A stretch of DNA of 13,964 nt from contig NZ_DCAO01000036.1 in NCBI RefSeq assembly GCF_002311515.1, forward strand, positions 21,632 to 35,595. The letters run 5' to 3'. Positions 1 to 6,199 of this stretch are shown one piece after another; position 1 is the stretch's first letter, and every line of letters starts with the position of its first letter. A program made the position numbers and the translations under genes. Origin of the DNA: Thalassospira sp. UBA1131 (GTDB lineage Bacteria > Pseudomonadota > Alphaproteobacteria > Rhodospirillales > Thalassospiraceae). The notes under the pieces were generated by a model. It was not told where the DNA came from and did not search any database. It worked only from the letters and a program-made list of their open reading frames with translations.

Positions 1-1166
1 CCTTCGACGAAATGCGCGAAGGTGTAGTCTTCCGGACCAAGCGCATCCTGATCGTCCGGGGTGAACGGCTTGTCATAGGTTTTGATCATGCCTTCGACAC
101 CGCTGATTTCGTACATCGCTTCGCGGATGGCCGGACCTTCGGTCGAGCCGGCCTTTTCAATCGCAGCTGCAATCAGAAGGGTCGCGTCATAGGCATTGGC
201 AATGCCGGTCGCCGGGGTCACGTCGGCAAGGGTTTCGATCTCCGGGAACTTTTCCTGAAGTTTGACGAACATCGGATTTGCCGGATCGGTAAACAGATAG
301 GTCTGGATGAAGTGGACCTTCTCGCCCGACTTGCCCGCCAGTTCGGTGAAGCGGCCACCGGCCGGACCCCAATGCGATGAAATCGGAACATCCCAGCCCA
401 TGCGATCAAGCGACTTGATCACCTGTGCGGTCGGGGCAACGTTGGCAACGACGAACAGGGAATCCGCGCCGTTTTCCTTAAGACGGGTCAGCTGCGGGAC
501 AACATCGACATCGTTTGATTCAAACTTTTCGATCCCGGCATGTTCCATGCCACGCTTTTCAAGCGCCTTGAGCAAGCCCTTTTCATTGGACTCCCCCCAC
601 GGGTTGTTGATCAGGATCATGCCCGGTTTCTTGGCACCATAATTGGCAATCAGATATTCCGTGATGGCTTCGTCGACATATTCATCAACCGCCGAAACGC
701 GGAAGACATAGTTTTCCTCGGCACCGTTTTTGGTGATCCCGGTTCCGGCAGCCCACGGGCCGATGAACGGGATTTTCTGCTGGTTCACATAGGGCACGAT
801 GGCAAAGGATACCGGCGTATCAAGGCCGCCAATGATCGCCGCAACGCCTTCGCGCTGGGCCAGTTCACGGGCCGCGACCAGACCCTTGCCCGGGTTGCTT
901 TCATCATCACGCGAAACAAGTTCAAGCGGCTTGCCAAGAACGCCGCCCTCGGCATTGATCTTGTCAATCGCAAGGGTAATGCCACGCGTAATGGCTTCGC
1001 CCGATTTGGCCGACTGTCCGCTGAGTGCGGCAACAAGGCCAAGCTTCACAGTGTCTTCTGCACGGGCATCATGGGCAGGCAAGGTGGTGGCAAACATCAG
1101 CGCAGCAGCGGCCCCGAGAAGGGCGGCACGCCGCGTTATTTTCCGGAAAGGCGAAGAAATAGGCAT
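1..1166 (-). CDS. ABC transporter periplasmic substrate-binding protein, branched-chain amino acid (LivJ/Peripla_BP_6) type, 3' end outside window
   Basis: The reading frame is open from the ATG at 1166 to the left edge: 388 full codons and no stop, so the C-terminus is missing. A GGGAG ribosome site lies just upstream of the ATG. Residues 1-36 form an export signal: basic N-region, a TRRAALLG stretch resembling a weak twin-arginine motif, a hydrophobic Ala/Leu core, and ARA before Glu37. The mature protein starts with VKLGLVAALSGQSA and continues with AIDKINAEGGVLGKPLEL and DDESNPGKG, the typical opening of type I periplasmic-binding-fold receptors for branched-chain amino acids, amides and related compounds. 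Family members are usually about 380-400 residues, so little is missing. No permease or ATPase gene is visible; they may lie further left. The ligand cannot be told from sequence. The upstream region shares a palindrome with the gntR promoter region, which suggests control by that GntR protein. Confidence 0.9.
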   Translation of the reverse strand, partial: MPISSPFRKITRRAALLGAAAALMFATTLPAHDARAEDTVKLGLVAALSGQSAKSGEAITRGITLAIDKINAEGGVLGKPLELVSRDDESNPGKGLVAARELAQREGVAAIIGGLDTPVSFAIVPYVNQQKIPFIGPWAAGTGITKNGAEENYVFRVSAVDEYVDEAITEYLIANYGAKKPGMILINNPWGESNEKGLLKALEKRGMEHAGIEKFESNDVDVVPQLTRLKENGADSLFVVANVAPTAQVIKSLDRMGWDVPISSHWGPAGGRFTELAGKSGEKVHFIQTYLFTDPANPMFVKLQEKFPEIETLADVTPATGIANAYDATLLIAAAIEKAGSTEGPAIREAMYEISGVEGMIKTYDKPFTPDDQDALGPEDYTFAHFVE

Positions 1167-1328
1167 GTGAGACTCCCTGATTATGTGTCTGCGTCGTCCG
1201 GCGTCGCAAATTGGGCATGCGCACCAAATCGTCACCGCATTGCAGCAAGCGACATGCCAAGAATCACAATCATTCAAAATCAGAGACTTAGGCGTTTTTC
1301 GATCCGTACAGAAAACAGAATTGCCTCA

Positions 1329-1378
1329 TGTATACGCAGATTGCATGCAATTTTTGCATAAAATTAGTGCATGCAAAA
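1329..1378. promoter_or_regulatory. Probable GntR operator and promoter region between the binding-protein gene and the NTF2-like gene
   Basis: The perfect 12-base palindrome ATTGCATGCAAT is at 1340-1351, inside a 15-base string (1339-1353) that recurs exactly at 2739-2753 next to gntR. On the leftward strand it is followed after 5 bases by TATACA (1334-1329), a plausible -10 box; the palindrome would then sit in the -35/-10 spacer, as repressor sites often do. A second TGCATGCA is at 1368-1375, and TTTTGCAT (1352-1359) pairs with ATGCAAAA (1371-1378). The repeats are seen directly; the operator role and the regulator are inferred from the shared motif and gene arrangement. Confidence 0.55.
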
Positions 1379-1436
1379 TTTCTGCACAGCGTTTATGCTG
1401 ATGTCAGATCAATTCCCGAAAACAGAGGCCTTCGAA

Positions 1437-1862
1437 ATGAGTGACCAAACCGTGGAAAATGTGCTTGATACCCTGCCGCCAGAGGCGCAGACGGTGCGTG
1501 ATTTTCTGGATGCATCCATGAAGCCCGACCCGGAACTGGCCGCGACATTCATGTCCGATGATGTTGTCATCACCTTTACCGACGGTCAGAAATACGATCA
1601 TCCGTCGGGCACAACGGCGTTTAACGCCGCGCGTTATAAATGGGTGAAAAAGAAGTTCGGTCAGTTTGATGTCGCTCATACCAATGGCCAGACTGTTGTC
1701 TACAGCACCGGCTGGCTTTACGGCGAATGGCCGGACGGCACCCCGTTTGAAGGCAACCGTTATGTCGACCGTTTCGTGATTGAAAACGGCAAGATCATCA
1801 AAATGGATGTCTGGAATGAAAGTGCGGAACGCATCCTGATCCGCAAGGGCATCAAGGCCTGA
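1437..1862 (+). CDS. NTF2-like/SnoaL-like small protein of unknown function
   Basis: 141 residues. I chose the ATG at 1437 because AGAGG (1424-1428) sits 8 bases upstream; in-frame starts at 1371, 1395 and 1401 have no good ribosome site and overlap the putative operator. The protein has the pattern of the cone-shaped alpha+beta NTF2-like fold: an N-terminal helix (VRDFLDASMKPDPELAATFMSDDVVITF), a middle helix around FNAARYKWVKKKFG, then beta strands ending in YVDRFVIENGKIIKMDVWNE, a hallmark of SnoaL-like and nuclear-transport-factor-2-like proteins. There is no signal peptide, so it is probably cytoplasmic. Members of this fold act as isomerases, hydrolases or binding proteins, and the substrate cannot be deduced. 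It is transcribed divergently from the ABC binding-protein gene and convergently with gntR. The shared operator suggests it belongs to the same regulon. Confidence 0.8.
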   Translation: MSDQTVENVLDTLPPEAQTVRDFLDASMKPDPELAATFMSDDVVITFTDGQKYDHPSGTTAFNAARYKWVKKKFGQFDVAHTNGQTVVYSTGWLYGEWPDGTPFEGNRYVDRFVIENGKIIKMDVWNESAERILIRKGIKA

Positions 1863-1969
1863 GCCAGACGGGAACCCGAATGATGCAGCCCGCACCAGCC
1901 ATCTGCGATCAACACGCCACGCGCGAAGTCCCGCGTGCGGCTTCTGATATGGCGATGGTGCGCGCGGGT

Positions 1970-2683
1970 TTAGCTGGTGCCGTCGCGCACCTTTTTGGCA
2001 TAAGGTTCCAGCGCATCAAGATACAAAAGCGGCCCGCTTTCCTTGGTCGTGAACAGGGCGCGGTCGGCAACCGCCGTCAGATGATGGCGCATCAGTTTTC
2101 GCGCCGCATCTTCGTCGCCCTTGGCCAGCGCCTCGATAATCTGGCGGTGTTCCTGAATGCCGCAATCGGTCGAATGCGGGCGGGCATAAAGCGACAATGT
2201 CAGGCCGCAACGATATCCGATTTCCTCGACATAGCGCAGCAAGACCGGGCTTCCGGCAAGGCGGGCCAGCAGGATGTGGAATTCGGTGGCAAGACGGATC
2301 GAAATCGGCTCGGACGCGTTTTCGGCTTCGACTTCCTTGGCAAGATGGGCTTCAAGTTCGCCGAGAATTTTCGGGCTCATATTCTTGATCACCCGGCTGA
2401 TGACAAGGTCTTCGATCTGGGTGCGGAGCTCGAAAAGGTCGCGGGCCTCTTCAAGGCTGGGCTTGGCAACCGCAGCCCCCTTGTTACGGCGAAGTTCGAC
2501 CAGCCCTTCGGCGGCAAGCCGTTCAAGCGACTGGCGAATAAGCGTGCGGCTAACACCGAACCGTTCGCCAAGGGAATCTTCGGGCAGCTTCATGCCAGGC
2601 ATCAGAACACGTTCGAGGATTGCCGAACGCAATGCCGAACTGATCATGTCTGTGCGATGCTTTGCCTTGTCCGCTGCTTTCAT
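1970..2683 (-). CDS. GntR-family transcriptional regulator, FCD (FadR) subfamily
   Basis: 237 residues. The N-terminal winged helix (about residues 10-75) contains LRSAILERVLMPGMKLPEDSLGERFGVSRTLIRQSLERLAAEGLVELRRNKGA in sequence order, the classic GntR DNA-binding signature. The C-terminal FCD helical ligand domain (about 80-220) shows EARDLFELRTQIE, FHILLARLAGSPVL, EHRQIIEALAKGDEDAARKLMRHHL; the His residues in the FH, EH and RHH positions match the usual metal/carboxylate-binding site. The ATG at 2683 is preceded by GGCGGATCGGG. It is divergent from the GGT-family gene; the 12-base palindrome at 2740-2751 lies between them and is repeated between the binding-protein and NTF2-like genes. 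It is therefore probably an autoregulated local repressor responding to a small carboxylate or amino acid. Family assignment is firm; targets and ligand are inferred. Confidence 0.93.
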   Translation of the reverse strand: MKAADKAKHRTDMISSALRSAILERVLMPGMKLPEDSLGERFGVSRTLIRQSLERLAAEGLVELRRNKGAAVAKPSLEEARDLFELRTQIEDLVISRVIKNMSPKILGELEAHLAKEVEAENASEPISIRLATEFHILLARLAGSPVLLRYVEEIGYRCGLTLSLYARPHSTDCGIQEHRQIIEALAKGDEDAARKLMRHHLTAVADRALFTTKESGPLLYLDALEPYAKKVRDGTS

Positions 2684-2729
2684 CCCGATCCGCCAAGTTT
2701 CTTGTTTCGATCACTTTATTGCCTGCGTC

Positions 2730-2753
2730 TGTATAAAGGATTGCATGCAATTT
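2730..2753. promoter_or_regulatory. Probable GntR operator and promoter region between gntR and the GGT-family gene
   Basis: The perfect palindrome ATTGCATGCAAT is at 2740-2751, within a 15-base string (2739-2753) identical to 1339-1353. On the leftward strand TATACA (2735-2730) follows 4 bases after the palindrome, almost the same geometry as at the other site (5 bases). This could be the -10 box of gntR, with the palindrome in the spacer. TTGCATGCAA resembles the short inverted repeats bound by FCD-type GntR regulators. The repeat is seen; the function is inferred. Confidence 0.55.
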
Positions 2754-2823
2754 CGCCACAACCGATGCACGCATAACGCTAACCTGTTTGAAATCAATCC
2801 TTTTGGCTGAAAGAACCAAGCCC

Positions 2824-4416
2824 ATGACCGACCATCAAACTGCCCCCGAACATCGCGCCATGGTCACAAGCCCCAGCACGGCGGCAAGCGAAGCCGGTGC
2901 GCAAGTCTTGCGCGATGGTGGCACCGCGATTGAGGCCGTCGTCGCCACCGCGGCAGTGTTGGCGGTAACATACCCGCATTTCTGCGGCATTGGCGGTGAT
3001 GCGGTCTGGATGGTTTCAGACAATACGGGCAAGGTGCAGTCTTTCCTGGGTATTGGTCAGGCCGCCGAAAAAGGCGGCGACACAATCACGCCCGGCACGC
3101 CCATTCCGCTGCGCGGTCCGGGCTCGACCCTGACCACGGCGTGCACGGTGGATTCATGGCAACATGCGCTTGATCATTCGGCAAAGAACTGGGGCGGGAC
3201 CAAAAGCCTCTCAGAGCTGATCACGCCTGCGATTGCGCTTGCGGAAAATGGCTTTGCGATCAGTCCGTCGCAATGTTTCTGGCTTGATTTCCGTAAAGAG
3301 GAAATCGCCAACTGGCCGGGCTTTATGGATGTCTTCACCCCGAATGCGCGAATGCCGCATGTCGGCGAGACATTTCATCAGCCGCACCTGGCACAAAGCC
3401 TGAAACGCATTGCCGAGTTTGGCGCGCGCGATTTCTATGAAGGCGGGCTTGCCGATCAGATCGTCAAAGGCCTGTCAGCCGTCGGATCCCCGATCACCAA
3501 GGCGGACCTTGCGAAAACCCGGACCCGCACGGTGGATGCGGTGTCGCTTGATTATGGTGACGTCACCCTGTTTGCCCCGCCCGCGCCCACGCAAGGATTG
3601 GCGACGCTCATGACCATGGGGGTGTTGCGTGAACTGGGTCAAAAGGACTGGGCCGAGGGAACGGCGGATCACTACCATCTGGTGGTAGAGGCCATCAAAC
3701 GCGCATTCCTGAAGCGCGATCAGATCGCCGATCCCGCTTTTACCAGCACCGATTTTGCCGCCCTTCTGGATCAAGCCGGTCTGGCCGCAGACGCCACGGA
3801 CATCTCGCCCACCAAGGCGCTTGATTGGCCGCACCCATTCCGCCATGGCGATACGGTGTTTCTGGCCGCCAAGGATGCCAATGGCAATTGCGCCAGTGTG
3901 TTGCAAAGCACCTATTTCGACTGGGGCAGCGGGGTTGTCGCGGGCGATACCGGCATTGTCTGGCAAAACCGCGGGGCGGCATTCAGCACCGATCCGACCC
4001 ACCCGAATGCTTTCGCACCGGGCAAGCTTCCGTTCTATACGCTTAATCCCGGTATGGCGCTTAAGGGCGGCAAGCCGCATTTGCTTTATGGGACGCAAGG
4101 GGCCGATGGGCAGCCACAAACCCTTGCCATGCTGCTCACCCGGATGCTTGATTTCGGCCTGTCGCCGCTAGACGCACTCGCCAAACCACGCTTCCTGCTT
4201 GGCAAGACGTTTTCAGACACCAATGACAGCCTGAAACTGGAAGTCGATGCCGGGGACGACGTGTTTGACGAACTGGCCGCACGCGGTCATGTCCTGCGCG
4301 CGATTGAACCGCAAAGTGCGCTGGCCGGTCAGGCGGGGATCATTCGCATTGACGAAGACGGCTTTGTCGATGGCGCGCATGATCCGCGCAGTGACGGCAA
4401 GGCGATTGGGGTTTAA
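2824..4416 (+). CDS. Gamma-glutamyltransferase-family Ntn-hydrolase, divergent, probably cytoplasmic amidase/acylase-like
   Basis: 530 residues from the ATG at 2824; a TTG at 2788 would add 12 residues but has little support. The fold is clear: STAASEAGAQVLRDGGTAIEA and THPHFCGIGGD-like YPHFCGIGGDAVW near the N-terminus, then GDTVFLAAKDANGN with Thr344 as predicted nucleophile and self-cleavage point (large part 1-343, small part 344-530), and PGKLPFYTLNPGMALKGGKP followed by GTQGADGQPQ. Canonical secreted GGT features are altered. There is no signal peptide. The DxRExAP motif that carries the glutamate-binding Arg is replaced by a LGIGQAAEK stretch. The Ser-Ser pair before the oxyanion loop is replaced by YTLNP, and the Gly-Gly by Gly-Ala. 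It belongs with GGT-like amidohydrolases (YwrD-like, oxamate amidohydrolase-like, acylases) more than with true glutathione hydrolases. Substrate unknown; the neighbouring ABC receptor may supply it. Confidence 0.87.
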   Translation: MTDHQTAPEHRAMVTSPSTAASEAGAQVLRDGGTAIEAVVATAAVLAVTYPHFCGIGGDAVWMVSDNTGKVQSFLGIGQAAEKGGDTITPGTPIPLRGPGSTLTTACTVDSWQHALDHSAKNWGGTKSLSELITPAIALAENGFAISPSQCFWLDFRKEEIANWPGFMDVFTPNARMPHVGETFHQPHLAQSLKRIAEFGARDFYEGGLADQIVKGLSAVGSPITKADLAKTRTRTVDAVSLDYGDVTLFAPPAPTQGLATLMTMGVLRELGQKDWAEGTADHYHLVVEAIKRAFLKRDQIADPAFTSTDFAALLDQAGLAADATDISPTKALDWPHPFRHGDTVFLAAKDANGNCASVLQSTYFDWGSGVVAGDTGIVWQNRGAAFSTDPTHPNAFAPGKLPFYTLNPGMALKGGKPHLLYGTQGADGQPQTLAMLLTRMLDFGLSPLDALAKPRFLLGKTFSDTNDSLKLEVDAGDDVFDELAARGHVLRAIEPQSALAGQAGIIRIDEDGFVDGAHDPRSDGKAIGV

Positions 4417-4434
4417 AGTCGTCGTTCACTTGGC

Positions 4435-5106
4435 CTAGCGCGGGCACTGATCCGGGTGGGCGTTGGCGAAGGCTGCAATCGCGTTACAGCGTTGTTCTAT
4501 CGCGCAAATTCGCGGAAGGTGAGCAAAGCTCACATTCCAGCGGCGCGCGTTATAAAGCTGTGGGATCAGGCAGATATCGGCCATGGACGGGCGGTCACCG
4601 TGGCAGAAATCGCCATGGTTACCGTCCCTGTCACCGGCCAGCATGGCTTCAAACCCGGCAAGGCCCGATCCGATATATTTCGTCATCCATTCCTGTCGTG
4701 CGGCGTCGGCGTCATCACCATGCGCCTCGGCGATATCCATCACGTGGCGCACCACCCCCAGATTACAGACCGGATGGGTATCCATGGCAATCGCATGAGA
4801 CAGAGCCCGCACCCGTTGACGCGCCAGCGTTTCGGTCGGCAAAAGCCCCTGCCCCGGCCGGGTTTCATCAAGATATTCAATGATCGACACCGACTGGGTC
4901 ATCATGACCCCGTCGATTTCAAGGGCGGGGACGAGGCCTTGCGGATTGCGCGCCAGATGCTCACCGAATTTGTGGCTGCCAGCCAGCAGATCAACCGGCA
5001 CCGTCCGGTAAGGAAGGTTGAGCAACCCCAGCGCAATCCGTACGCGATAGCTCGCCGAGGATCGCCAATAGTCATACAAAACGATCTCGCTCATGATCTC
5101 GCTCAT
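4435..5106 (-). CDS. maiA: Maleylacetoacetate isomerase (zeta-class glutathione S-transferase)
   Basis: 223 residues, normal for the family. It converts maleylacetoacetate to fumarylacetoacetate using glutathione as cofactor, in the cytoplasm. The N-terminal thioredoxin-like domain (about 8-85) contains SSASYRVRIAL at residues 16-26, the zeta-class/MaiA signature (animal enzymes have SSCSWRVRIAL), then NPQGLVPALEIDG and QSVSIIEYLDE, the glutathione-binding segment. The C-terminal helical domain includes DTHPVCNLGV and FCHGDRPSMADICLIPQLYNARR. It is third in the leftward operon hmgA-fahA-maiA, 11 bases after fahA; its AAGG ribosome site overlaps the fahA stop codon, so translation may be coupled. 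The first 12 bases are tandemly duplicated, giving MSEIMSEI; starts at 5106 and 5094 are both possible. It converges with the GGT-family gene across an 18-base gap. Confidence 0.95.
   Translation of the reverse strand: MSEIMSEIVLYDYWRSSASYRVRIALGLLNLPYRTVPVDLLAGSHKFGEHLARNPQGLVPALEIDGVMMTQSVSIIEYLDETRPGQGLLPTETLARQRVRALSHAIAMDTHPVCNLGVVRHVMDIAEAHGDDADAARQEWMTKYIGSGLAGFEAMLAGDRDGNHGDFCHGDRPSMADICLIPQLYNARRWNVSFAHLPRICAIEQRCNAIAAFANAHPDQCPR
5083..5106 (-). repeat. 12-base tandem duplication at the maiA start codon
   Basis: The 12-base unit ATGAGCGAGATC (leftward strand) occurs twice in immediate tandem, producing two in-frame ATG codons and the peptide MSEIMSEI. The AAGG ribosome site suits the first ATG (9-base spacing). 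The second ATG also has an upstream purine-rich GAGCGAG, supplied by the duplication itself. Confidence 0.9.
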
Positions 5107-5117
5107 AGTGGGGGGCC

Positions 5118-6137
5118 TTATGGTTTGTATTGGCGCACAGTTTGTTCAATCGCGCCAAAGATCGACTGGCCTTTGGCATCAAGCATTTCGATTTTGACGC
5201 TGTCGCCAAATTGCAGGAATGGCGTTGCCGCCGAACCATTTTCGATGGTTTCGATCATGCGGATTTCAGCAATGCAGGAATAGCCCGCACCGCCCGCGGC
5301 AACCGGTTTGCCCGGCCCACCATCCAGCTTGTTCGATACCGTGCCCGACCCGATGATCGACCCGGCACAGAGCGGACGGGTGCGGGCCGCGTGGGCGACA
5401 AGCTGGGCAAAATCAAAGGTCATGTCGATCCCGGCATTGGCGCGCCCGAACGGCTTGCCATTGAGGTCCACACAAAGCGGCAAATGAAGCTTGCCACCAT
5501 CCCAGGCATCACCCAGTTCATCGGGTGTTACTGCAACCGGGGAGAAGGCCGAAGATGGTTTGGACTGGAAGAAACCAAATCCCTTGGCCAGCTCGCCGGG
5601 AATAAGGCCACGCAGCGACACATCATTGACCAGCATGATCAAGCGGATGGCATCGCGCGCCTGATCAAGGGTTGCACCCATCGGGACATCATCGGTGATG
5701 ACGGCAATTTCGCCTTCCATGTCGATGCCCCAGGCGGTATCGCCCATCAGGATATCATCACGCGGCCCAAGGAAGCTGTCAGACCCGCCCTGATACATCA
5801 GCGGATCGGTCCAGAAGCTTTGCGGCATTTCAGCACCGCGGGCCTTTCGGACCAGCTCAACGTGATTGACATAGGCCGATCCATCGGCCCACTGGAACGC
5901 GCGCGGCAAGGGTGAATGTGCCTTGGTCTGATCAAATGCAACGCGTTTGGCCGGACCTGATCCGGCTTCGACATCGCCTGCCAGATCCTTGAGGCGCGGG
6001 GCAATTTCGGCCCAGTTATCAAGCGCTGCCTGAAGGGTTGGCGCAATCGCGCTGGCATCGACATATTCCGACAGATCCTTGGAAACCAGCACAAGCTGGC
6101 CGTCGCGGGTACCATTTTTAAGGGTGGCGAGTTTCAT
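5118..6137 (-). CDS. fahA: Fumarylacetoacetase (fumarylacetoacetate hydrolase family)
   Basis: 339 residues. It cleaves fumarylacetoacetate to fumarate and acetoacetate, the last step of homogentisate breakdown. The start at 6137 (MKLATLKNGTRDGQLVLVS) is the usual N-terminus of the short bacterial form and is preceded by GGAGG 11 bases upstream; longer in-frame extension to 6254 runs into the hmgA tail and is unlikely. FAH-fold marks: IDMEGEIAVI with Glu141 and Glu143, LVNDVSLRG with Asp172 (the spacing of these acidic metal ligands matches animal FAH closely), GFGFFQSKPSSAFSPVAVTPDELG, and RPLCAGSIIGSGTVSNK near the active site. It is the middle gene of the leftward operon, 62 bases after hmgA and 11 before maiA. 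The context of homogentisate dioxygenase and maleylacetoacetate isomerase makes the specific function secure within a broad family. Called hmgB in Pseudomonas nomenclature. Confidence 0.94.
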   Translation of the reverse strand: MKLATLKNGTRDGQLVLVSKDLSEYVDASAIAPTLQAALDNWAEIAPRLKDLAGDVEAGSGPAKRVAFDQTKAHSPLPRAFQWADGSAYVNHVELVRKARGAEMPQSFWTDPLMYQGGSDSFLGPRDDILMGDTAWGIDMEGEIAVITDDVPMGATLDQARDAIRLIMLVNDVSLRGLIPGELAKGFGFFQSKPSSAFSPVAVTPDELGDAWDGGKLHLPLCVDLNGKPFGRANAGIDMTFDFAQLVAHAARTRPLCAGSIIGSGTVSNKLDGGPGKPVAAGGAGYSCIAEIRMIETIENGSAATPFLQFGDSVKIEMLDAKGQSIFGAIEQTVRQYKP

Positions 6138-6199
6138 TGGTTTTGTGCCTCCGGCATTCTTTTCGTTAAGTCCTGAGTGATTGCTTTTTGGGGGCGCGG

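Noticed and set aside
540..1361. 273-codon rightward ORF
   Set aside because: It is antisense to the ABC receptor gene, with Arg-rich composition and no family resemblance; the leftward frame has a signal peptide and clear family motifs.
1404..1895. 163-codon leftward ORF
   Set aside because: It is antisense to the NTF2-like gene, has no ribosome site and no recognisable motif.
1918..1937. CACGCG/CGCGTG hairpin between the NTF2-like gene and gntR as a terminator
   Set aside because: The stem is only 6 bases with an 8-base loop and no T-tract on either strand.
3475..4119. 214-codon leftward ORF inside the GGT-family gene
   Set aside because: Shadow frame of a well-supported gene carrying the nucleophile motif on the plus strand.
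4456..5283. 275-codon rightward ORF across maiA
   Set aside because: Antisense to maiA and the fahA end; composition typical of a reverse-frame shadow in a GC-rich genome.
5130..5915. 261-codon rightward ORF across fahA
   Set aside because: Antisense to fahA, which has its metal-site motifs and conserved N-terminus on the minus strand.
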